The translations under genes were made by a program, and so were the position numbers. 5,704 bases of DNA from positions 1 to 5,704 of the forward strand of contig JANLHE010000236.1 of assembly GCA_024653875.1 (NCBI GenBank), in the 5' to 3' direction. Source of the stretch: Acidobacteriota bacterium. Its GTDB lineage: Bacteria > Acidobacteriota > Vicinamibacteria > Vicinamibacterales > SCN-69-37. Position 1 is the first letter of the stretch. The number at the start of each line of letters is the position of its first letter. Below, one piece after another: positions 1 to 5,704 of the stretch. Below the pieces are notes generated by a model that saw only the letters and a list, made by a program, of their open reading frames with translations, did no database searches and was not told the origin of the DNA.

Positions 1-11
1 GTGCGGGGTGC

Positions 12-2297
12 CTAACGGCGGCGGACGGTGCGGTGCGTGGGCGCGGCCGTCCACGGATCGTCCGGCCACGGATGCTTCGGATAGCGCGCCCGCAGTTCCT
101 TGCGCACCTCCGGGTAGCCGCGTGTCCAGAAACTGCGCAGGTCGCGGGTGACCTGCACCGGGCGGCCGTTGGGCGAGAGCAGCTCGAACGTCACGGGCAC
201 GCGGCCGGGCCCCAGCACCGGAGTCTCGGCCAGCCCGAACAGTTCCTGCAGCTTCACGCCGGCCACAACCGTCCCATCGGCCTCGTACCGCAGCGGGATG
301 TCGCGCCCGCTGGGCACCCGCAAGACGGCGGGTGCGTGCCGGGTCACCGCGGCTGGCACGGACCGGTCGAGGCGAATGTCCTCAAGGGTGCGCGCGCCAC
401 GAGCCGCTTCGCGCACCCACGCGCCGAGGTCCGCGGCGGCGCCGGCAAACGCCAGGCGGCGCAGCACCTGCGCGTCGTGCCCGGCGGGACCGCGCGCCAC
501 CCACGCGTCCGCCAGCAGCGCCTCGGCCACGGCCGGGTCCGGCGCCACGGGATGCTCGGCCAGGATGAGGCCGTCGTACCAGTCCACGCGGGCGGCACGG
601 ACGGTGCCCGTCGCGGCATCGAACACGTGACGCGTCTCCGTTCGGGTCGCGGTGAGCCACGCGCGCTCGATGCCGATCGCCGATCGAATCAGGGCCTCGC
701 CCTGCGCGGCCGCGGGAAGCGCCGTGACGTCCAGCGCGACGAAGTACTCGTCCCCCATCGCCAGGTGGCGCGCCAGCCTCGCCCCGGCACCGCTCGCGAG
801 CACGCACCGGTCGCTGCCGGCGGCGCGGCGCCGGGCCACGCGATCCGGATACCCGGCCAGCACCGCGCGGCGCAACGCGGTGTCATCACCCTCGCTCACG
901 GGCGCGCCCGTCTGTCGCCCGACACCCTGGCGCAACTGCTGCGCGATGTGTTCCAGATGGGGCTGCTGGGGGGACAGCGACCGCCCGTCCCAGGCGGCAT
1001 CGATCACGGCCGCGTCCGCCGAGTCCGCAATCGCGGCGCACAACCGGGCGGCCCGCAGTGTCGCGCCGGCCGACAGCAGCAGCCGGCCCAGCCGCGGGTG
1101 CAGCGGCAACCGCCGCAGCGCCCGGCCTTCAGCCGTCACGCGCCCCGCGCCGTCGATGGCGCCGAGACGATGGAGCAGCACCATCGCCGCATCCACGGCC
1201 GCCCCCGGCGGGGCGTCGAGCCAGTCGAACGCGCGGGGATCACCACCCCAGCCCAGGACATCCAGCATCGGCGCCGCGAGATCCACTCTCCGGATCTCCG
1301 GCTCGCGGTGGGGCCGCAGACGGTCGCGACCGTCCCACAGGCGCAGCACGCGCCCGGCCTGCACCCGGCCGGCGCGGCCCGCGCGCTGATCGGCCGAGTC
1401 GCGCGGCACCCGCTCCAGCCGCAGCGTGTCGATCGCGCGCTCGGCGTCGTATCGCGCGACCTTGTGCTGGCCGGTGTCGATGACGACCGTCACGTCGGGC
1501 ACGGTGACCGTCGTCTCGGCCAGGTTCGTCGCCAGGATCACGCGCGGCCCCGGGCCCGGCATCAGCGCGGCATCCTGCGCATCTGCCGGCAGGCCGCCGT
1601 GCAGCGGCAGCACGGGCACGGTCAGCGCGGACAACGCGGCCGCCGCCCGCTGGATCTCGCGCGCACCCGGGAGGAAACACAACATCGCTCCCGTCGTGCC
1701 CGGCAGCAGTTCGCGCACGGCGGCCTCCACGGACACACCCGGCCGGTACTGCACGTCGAGGGGAAATTGCCGGCCCGGCACGGACACGACGGGACACCCG
1801 CCGAGATACGCGGCCACCCGCGCGGTGTCGATCGTGGCAGACATCACCACCAGCCGGAGATCCTCGCGCGCCAGCCACGCCTGTTTCGCCAAGGCAAGGC
1901 CGAGATCCGCGTGGATGCTCCGCTCGTGAAACTCGTCGAGCACCACGGTGGTGACGCCTGACAGCAGGGGATCCTGCTGGAGTCGCGCGGTCAGGATTCC
2001 CTCGGTGGCGATCGTCAGCCGCGTGTCGGCGGTCACGCGGCGATCGAACCGCACGTGCCACCCGATCTCCCGGCCCACCGTCCACCCCCGCTCCTCGGCA
2101 ATGCGGCGCGCAATCGCCCGGGCCGCCACCCGGCGGGGCTGCAGCACGAACACCGGCCCCGCATCCAACAGCGCCGGCGGCACGCGCGTCGTCTTTCCCG
2201 CACCGGGCGCGGCCGTGACGACGACCGCGCGACGGGCGGCCAGCGCGGATCGGATCCGGGTCAGGTAGTCGTCGATCGGAAGCGGCTCACGCATCAT
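12..2297 (-). CDS. hrpB: ATP-dependent RNA helicase HrpB (DEAH-box, SF2)
   Basis: Complete 761-aa helicase of the HrpB family, predicted to be cytoplasmic and to couple ATP hydrolysis to RNA remodelling. The physiological role of the bacterial family is poorly defined. Visible motifs in order: Walker A GAGKT (residues 32-36), motif Ia PRRVAAR (54-60), Ib TEGIL (98-102), motif II DEFH (121-124), III SAT (153-155), IV around CFLPGAREI (207-215), V ATNLAETTVT (256-265) and VI QRAGRAGR (304-311). A helicase-associated helical region follows from about residue 335. The C-terminal signature LLSPNGRPVQVTRDL (706-720), then FW (723-724) and RYPKHPWPDDP (738-748), separates HrpB from HrpA and from eukaryotic DEAH proteins. 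At 761 aa it is somewhat shorter than the roughly 800-850 aa usual for the family, with no motif missing. The start gives the typical short lead (LPID at 6-9) before Walker A. Two consecutive ATGs (2297-2295 and 2294-2292) are possible starts, and neither has a conventional GGAGG. The stop is TAG at 14-12. It is transcribed divergently from dus across 68 bp. Confidence 0.96.
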   Translation of the reverse strand: MMREPLPIDDYLTRIRSALAARRAVVVTAAPGAGKTTRVPPALLDAGPVFVLQPRRVAARAIARRIAEERGWTVGREIGWHVRFDRRVTADTRLTIATEGILTARLQQDPLLSGVTTVVLDEFHERSIHADLGLALAKQAWLAREDLRLVVMSATIDTARVAAYLGGCPVVSVPGRQFPLDVQYRPGVSVEAAVRELLPGTTGAMLCFLPGAREIQRAAAALSALTVPVLPLHGGLPADAQDAALMPGPGPRVILATNLAETTVTVPDVTVVIDTGQHKVARYDAERAIDTLRLERVPRDSADQRAGRAGRVQAGRVLRLWDGRDRLRPHREPEIRRVDLAAPMLDVLGWGGDPRAFDWLDAPPGAAVDAAMVLLHRLGAIDGAGRVTAEGRALRRLPLHPRLGRLLLSAGATLRAARLCAAIADSADAAVIDAAWDGRSLSPQQPHLEHIAQQLRQGVGRQTGAPVSEGDDTALRRAVLAGYPDRVARRRAAGSDRCVLASGAGARLARHLAMGDEYFVALDVTALPAAAQGEALIRSAIGIERAWLTATRTETRHVFDAATGTVRAARVDWYDGLILAEHPVAPDPAVAEALLADAWVARGPAGHDAQVLRRLAFAGAAADLGAWVREAARGARTLEDIRLDRSVPAAVTRHAPAVLRVPSGRDIPLRYEADGTVVAGVKLQELFGLAETPVLGPGRVPVTFELLSPNGRPVQVTRDLRSFWTRGYPEVRKELRARYPKHPWPDDPWTAAPTHRTVRRR

Positions 2298-2299
2298 TC

Positions 2300-2355
2300 A
2301 AATAACAAATCACCAATCACCAATCACCAATCACCAATCACAAATAACCAATCCA
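2300..2355. repeat. Imperfect heptanucleotide tandem repeat, unit CAATCAC
   Basis: Reading in steps of seven from 2300 gives AAATAAC, AAATCAC, four exact CAATCAC units (2314-2341), AAATAAC and CAATCCA: eight units in all. The exact core is bracketed by identical diverged units AAATAAC at 2300-2306 and 2342-2348. On the minus strand the core reads GTGATTG. The array almost fills the divergent intergenic region, starts 3 bases from the hrpB ATG and ends 10 bases before the dus ATG. A period of 7 is not a multiple of 3 and the array is not inside a gene. Copy-number change would therefore alter promoter or leader spacing, not a reading frame. This is a simple sequence repeat, not a CRISPR array: the units abut with no spacers. 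Confidence 0.93.
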
Positions 2356-2359
2356 TAAT
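2354..2359 (+). promoter_or_regulatory. Possible -10 element (CATAAT) for dus and the receptor gene
   Basis: CATAAT matches the sigma-70 consensus TATAAT at five of six positions. It lies six bases before the A of the dus ATG (2366). Start-site selection about seven bases downstream would begin the transcript at or next to the ATG, giving a leaderless mRNA. That would fit the lack of a Shine-Dalgarno sequence. The -35 position at standard spacing falls in the heptamer repeat and reads TCACCA (2331-2336), only a 3/6 match to TTGACA. AT-rich sequence gives such matches easily by chance. Confidence 0.3.
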
Positions 2360-2365
2360 CGTCTC

Positions 2366-3472
2366 ATGCCTTTTCGTGAGCGGGTCTCCGGTGCCCTCAT
2401 CGTCGCGCCGATGACCAAGGGCTCCAATCTTCCATACCGTCGGCTGTGCGTCGAGCTTGGCGCCCGCGTGCTCGTCAGCGAGATGGTGGTCGCGCGGCGC
2501 CTGAAGCAGAAGCGGCGCAGCGAGTTCGCCCTGCTGCGCAAGGCGCCGGACGAGCCGTGTTTCGGCGTGCAACTGGCGGGCAACAAACCTGAGGAGATGG
2601 CGTGGGCGGCGGCTCTCGCCGAGGCGCGCGGCGCGGACTTCGTGGATGTGAACCTCGGCTGCCCGATTGATCACTTCACGCGCATGGGATTGGGGGCGGC
2701 CCTGGGACGGCAGCCGGGCAGGGTGCGCAAGATCGTGGAGGCGATGCGGGCGGCGGTCACGGTGCCGGTGACCGTCAAGATTCGTCTCGGGTGGAAGGCC
2801 GATCAGCTGAACTACATGGAGCTGGCGCGCGCGGCGGTGGAGGGTGGCGCCAGCGGCGTGTTCGTCCACGGGCGCACGCGCGAGGCGCGGTACCGGTATC
2901 CCGCCAACTGGGAGGCCATCGCCGAGATCGCGGCCGCGCTGCCGGTGCCGGTCATCGGCAACGGCGATCTGCTGTTCCCGCACGAGGTGCGGGACCGGCT
3001 GGCGGCCTCCGGGTGCGCGGCGGTCATGACCGCGCGGGGCGCCCTGATCAAACCGTGGCTGTTCCGCGAGCTCGCCACCGGGTACTGGGACATCACGGGT
3101 GAGGAGCGGCTCGCGCTGTACCGCCGCTACACCACGCTCGCGCTGGAACACTGGGGCGGCGACGAGCACGGGAGGGCGCGGGCGCGCGACTTCCTGCGAT
3201 GGCATGCCGGGTTCTGGTGCCGCTACGTGCCACGACGCGCGGACGGCTCGTGGCCGTCGATGCAGCAGCGGGAGGTGAACGAGCGGCCGCGGTCGGCCCT
3301 TGAGGCACTGCTCGAGCGCGCGGACGAACCCGCGTTGGACTACCTGACCGACGAACTCCTGAACGGCGGCGATCTGGCGGCCCCGCCGCCCGTTCCGGCC
3401 GCATCCCCCGACGCACGAGACGCTCGGGACATCCGGGACGGCCGGGTCGAGGATGCCGTGGTGGCCGGGTGA
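2366..3472 (+). CDS. tRNA-dihydrouridine synthase, Dus3-like
   Basis: Complete 368-aa FMN-dependent enzyme of the COG0042 Dus family, predicted to reduce a uridine of tRNA to dihydrouridine with NAD(P)H in the cytoplasm. TIM-barrel motifs: APM (14-16), GVQL (67-70, FMN contact), NLGCP (96-100) with catalytic Cys99, VKIRLG (137-142, Lys138), HGR (168-170, His168), GNGD (198-201), and ARGALIKPWLF (223-233). The last motif with GCPID (98-102), GNLPYRR-like SNLPYRR (20-26), LEHWGGD (260-266), CRYVP (285-289) and NERP (305-308) resembles the eukaryotic Dus3 catalytic domain more than DusA, DusB or DusC. The zinc-finger N-terminus of eukaryotic Dus3 is absent. The helical tRNA-binding domain spans about 245-332. 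A Pro/Ala linker (338-348) and a charged tail (349-368) follow. The ATG at 2366 places the barrel at its usual distance from the N-terminus; no ribosome binding site is seen. The stop overlaps the next gene by 4 bases. Dus membership is secure. Specificity for U47 is inference from resemblance. Confidence 0.93.
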   Translation: MPFRERVSGALIVAPMTKGSNLPYRRLCVELGARVLVSEMVVARRLKQKRRSEFALLRKAPDEPCFGVQLAGNKPEEMAWAAALAEARGADFVDVNLGCPIDHFTRMGLGAALGRQPGRVRKIVEAMRAAVTVPVTVKIRLGWKADQLNYMELARAAVEGGASGVFVHGRTREARYRYPANWEAIAEIAAALPVPVIGNGDLLFPHEVRDRLAASGCAAVMTARGALIKPWLFRELATGYWDITGEERLALYRRYTTLALEHWGGDEHGRARARDFLRWHAGFWCRYVPRRADGSWPSMQQREVNERPRSALEALLERADEPALDYLTDELLNGGDLAAPPPVPAASPDARDARDIRDGRVEDAVVAG

Positions 3473-5704
3473 TCCACCTGCTGCTCGCCGCCTGGCTGGC
3501 AGCACAGGCGGTGACGCCGCAGCCGCCGGCCGTAACCATCCGCGTGATCGACGCGCGCACCGGCGCGCCACTGGCTGACGTGCAGGTGCAGTTGCGGCGC
3601 GAGACGCCGGCACCCGCGTCGCCATCCAATCCCGACCACGCGATGCAGACCGACGCGGCCGGCGTGGCGCGCTTTCCTGCGGTGCCGCAAGGCCGTTACA
3701 CGCTTGCAGTCTCGACCATCGGGTACATCTTCGTGCGCCGCACGCTTGCGATCACGACGCAACCGGTGTCGCTGGTCGTGCCCCTCTCTGAGGGCACGGG
3801 CGCGTACCAGGAGTCGGTCACGGTGGCCGCCGACGCGTTGCGCACCACCGAGACCGGCGTGGCCTCGCAGATCGAACTGGGATCGGCGGCGCTGCAGGAC
3901 CTGCGCGGCATCGCGACGGACGATCCGATGCGCGCGGTGCAGGGCCTGCCTGGCGTGGCCACGGGTGACGACTTCCAGGCGGAGTTCTCCGTGCGCGGAT
4001 CGGCGTTCCGGCACGTGGGCATCGTGCTGGACGGCATCCAGTCGCCGCTGCTGATGCATGCCGTGCGCGGGCGCGACGACACGGGCTCGATCGCGATGAT
4101 CAACAGCGACGTGCTTGATCGCGCGTCGCTGCTGGCGGGCCCCCATCCCCTCCGGCACGGCGATTGGCTCGGCGCCACGCTGGAGTTCGGCGTGCGGGAA
4201 GGATCGCGCGATCGCGTGCAACTGCGCGGCACCGTCAGCGGCACCAGCGCGGCGGCGGTGATCGAGGGGCCGCTCACGCCGGCCCGGAAAGGCGCCTGGC
4301 TGCTCTCGTTTCGCAAGAGCTACGTGGACTGGTTGATTCGAAAGCTGGATCCGGACATCAGCAGCACCATCGGTTTCGCCGACGCACAGAGCCTGCTCAC
4401 CCTGGACCTCTCCAGCCGGCAGCAACTGCGTCTGCTGCTGGTGGGCGGACAGGCGATCTACCGCGAGCAGGAGACCAGTGTCGCCAACGGCCTGTCGCGC
4501 GCGGTCTCCACGGGCGGCCTGGCCGGCCTCGGGTGGCGGTACGCCGGCGACACCGTGCTGATCTCGCAGAAGCTCTCTGTCTCGACCAGCCAGTTCACGA
4601 ATACCGGTGTGCGCCAGCAGGATCTGGGCACCGGCACGACGACGTCGCTTGTCTGGCGGGCGGACGTGCGGCGGGATCTGGGCGCGGCCTGGTCGCTTGA
4701 AGGCGGCGCCCGTTACGAGAAGACGGCGCAGGATCAGACGCTCCGGCGGTTCACCACCACGAGCGGCGGCGGCTTGCGGGTCACGGCATCGCGCGGGTTT
4801 GAGGCCGGCACGCGGCTGTCGAGCCTGTCCGGCCAGGTGTCGCGGCGGACGTCGTCGTGGGGTGTCTCCGCCGGTGCCCGCGGCTCCCGCGACAGTGACA
4901 GCGGCGACGCGTGGATCTCGCCATGGCTGCTTGTCGAGCGCACACTGGGCCGCGTCACCGTACGCGCCGGCGCGGGGGCGTCGCACCAGCGCCCCTCGCT
5001 GGAGTACACGGGCGCGGCGCTGGAACCGTTGCGCACCGAGTCCGCGCGTGGCGCCGACCTGAGCGTCGATGTTCGTGTGAACGGAACATCCCGCATTCAG
5101 GTGACCTCGTTCGTGCGAAACGAACGGGACCTTCTCCGCCCGATGGGAGAGGATCGCGTGCTGGATGGGCGGCGGGTGGCCGGCGCGCCGTTTTATGTGG
5201 TCGCCAGCCGGCTGGCCGGCCGTGCGCGTGGCGTGGATGTGCTCCTGCAGCGGCGCGCCGCCAGGGGCCTGACCGGATGGATCGCCTACACCTGGGCGCA
5301 CACGACCCACCACGATGTCGTCAGCGGCGAGCGCTTTGACGGCGACAACGATCAGCGTCACACGATCAACGTGTTCCTGCTGCAGCGCCTGTCGTTTCGC
5401 GCCAGTGCGAGCGCCAAGCTCCGGCTCGGCAGCAACGTGCCGCTCGCGGGGTACTTCGCCGGCACCACCGGCGCGCTCACAATCGCGGAGACGCGCAATC
5501 AGGTGCGCCTGCCGTGGTACGTGCGCCTCGACCTTCGCGCCAACCGCACGTTTACGTTTGCGAAGCGCCGCCTGACGCTGTTTGCCGAAGTGGTCAACGT
5601 CCTGGGCCGCCGCAACCTCGGCCAGGCTGACGGCTTCTCGCGCACCAGCTTCGAGGCGGTCTTCTACACGGAAAAACTCATCCCGCGCATCCCCTCGGCG
5701 GGGT
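3469..5704 (+). CDS. TonB-dependent outer-membrane receptor with N-terminal carboxypeptidase-regulatory-like domain (3' truncated by window)
   Basis: An uninterrupted frame of 745 codons runs off the right edge. The start is GTG at 3469, overlapping the dus stop as GTGA. It is the only ATG, GTG or TTG in this frame after the in-frame stop at 3301-3303, and it opens directly on a signal peptide, MIHLLLAAWLAAQA, with likely cleavage after AQA (12-14). A beta-sandwich of the carboxypeptidase-regulatory type follows (about 21-104; VIDARTGAPLADVQV, then TDAAGVARF, then GRYTLAVSTIGY). Next are a TonB-box-like ESVTVAA (115-121) and a plug (about 138-246) with DDPMRAVQGLPGV (151-163), FSVRG (173-177) and VLDGI (186-190). 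The rest is a barrel, with DGDNDQRHT (624-632) and LFAEVVNVLGRRN (704-716) typical of late strands. The ending at PRIPSAG suggests only a few residues are missing. No cysteine occurs, as expected for an exported barrel. A weak purine run GAGGA (3449-3453) lies 15 bases upstream; translation probably relies on coupling to dus. The substrate cannot be read from the sequence. Confidence 0.92.
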   Translation, partial: MIHLLLAAWLAAQAVTPQPPAVTIRVIDARTGAPLADVQVQLRRETPAPASPSNPDHAMQTDAAGVARFPAVPQGRYTLAVSTIGYIFVRRTLAITTQPVSLVVPLSEGTGAYQESVTVAADALRTTETGVASQIELGSAALQDLRGIATDDPMRAVQGLPGVATGDDFQAEFSVRGSAFRHVGIVLDGIQSPLLMHAVRGRDDTGSIAMINSDVLDRASLLAGPHPLRHGDWLGATLEFGVREGSRDRVQLRGTVSGTSAAAVIEGPLTPARKGAWLLSFRKSYVDWLIRKLDPDISSTIGFADAQSLLTLDLSSRQQLRLLLVGGQAIYREQETSVANGLSRAVSTGGLAGLGWRYAGDTVLISQKLSVSTSQFTNTGVRQQDLGTGTTTSLVWRADVRRDLGAAWSLEGGARYEKTAQDQTLRRFTTTSGGGLRVTASRGFEAGTRLSSLSGQVSRRTSSWGVSAGARGSRDSDSGDAWISPWLLVERTLGRVTVRAGAGASHQRPSLEYTGAALEPLRTESARGADLSVDVRVNGTSRIQVTSFVRNERDLLRPMGEDRVLDGRRVAGAPFYVVASRLAGRARGVDVLLQRRAARGLTGWIAYTWAHTTHHDVVSGERFDGDNDQRHTINVFLLQRLSFRASASAKLRLGSNVPLAGYFAGTTGALTIAETRNQVRLPWYVRLDLRANRTFTFAKRRLTLFAEVVNVLGRRNLGQADGFSRTSFEAVFYTEKLIPRIPSAG

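Larger units (their letters stand above)
2298..2365. promoter_or_regulatory. AT-rich divergent intergenic region between hrpB and dus
   Basis: These 68 bp separate the ATG of hrpB (minus strand) from the ATG of dus (plus strand), so both promoters should lie here or inside the opposite gene. The segment is strikingly AT-rich against its GC-rich flanks. About 56 of the 68 bases belong to a period-7 repeat, leaving little unique sequence for regulatory sites. No GGAGG-type ribosome binding site stands before either start. No inverted repeat or terminator-like hairpin was found. Confidence 0.7.

Noticed and set aside
1..11. Terminator after hrpB
   Set aside because: Only 11 bases remain beyond the TAG stop, with no hairpin or T-run visible. 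The window is too short to judge.
33..1961. Long plus-strand open frame of 642 codons antisense to hrpB
   Set aside because: The minus-strand frame has every HrpB motif in order. The antisense translation is Arg/Gly/His/Pro-rich without recognisable domains, as expected for shadow frames in GC-rich genes.
2300..2355. CRISPR array or replication iterons
   Set aside because: The units are only 7 bases and directly abutting, with no spacers and no cas genes. Iterons are longer, and no replication initiator gene is nearby.
2324..3625. Minus-strand open frame of 433 codons opposite dus
   Set aside because: It lies antisense to a clear Dus family protein, begins in the receptor signal region and ends inside the heptamer repeat. 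It has no recognisable domain.
4164..4700. Plus-strand open frames in other phases inside the receptor gene
   Set aside because: They overlap the continuous receptor frame, show no motifs and have the composition of out-of-phase GC-rich translation.
3340..5361. Minus-strand open frame of 673 codons opposite the receptor gene
   Set aside because: The plus-strand frame encodes signal peptide, plug and barrel motifs without interruption. The antisense product is low-complexity, Arg/Ala/His-rich and spans two unrelated plus-strand genes.

Overview
The window is high-GC DNA, roughly 70% by eye, and almost fully coding. It holds two complete genes and one truncated at the right edge. The last encodes a TonB-dependent receptor with an N-terminal carboxypeptidase-regulatory-like beta-sandwich. 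That implies a Gram-negative organism with an outer membrane, and this receptor architecture in a very GC-rich genome is most familiar from Acidobacteriota (for example Vicinamibacteria). The taxonomic guess is inference; no rRNA or other marker is present.

Layout: (1) minus strand, 12-2297, a complete HrpB-type DEAH-box ATP-dependent helicase of 761 aa with all helicase motifs and the HrpB-specific C-terminal signature. (2) 2298-2365, a 68-bp AT-rich divergent intergenic region, mostly filled by an imperfect heptanucleotide tandem repeat (unit CAATCAC). A possible -10 element lies next to the downstream start codon. (3) plus strand, 2366-3472, a tRNA-dihydrouridine synthase of 368 aa. Along its whole length it reads more like the catalytic domain of eukaryotic Dus3 (the U47 enzyme) than like bacterial DusA, DusB or DusC. 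(4) plus strand, 3469 to the window edge, a TonB-dependent outer-membrane receptor starting with GTG and overlapping the dus stop by 4 bases (GTGA). It lacks only its extreme C-terminus.

Two transcription units diverge from the short repeat-filled region: hrpB to the left and dus plus the receptor to the right. The dus-receptor pair looks translationally coupled, but no functional link between tRNA modification and outer-membrane transport is evident. I see no mobile element, CRISPR array, RNA gene or defence system. The points most worth a second look are the Dus3-like character of the synthase and the heptamer repeat placed exactly where both genes need their start signals.
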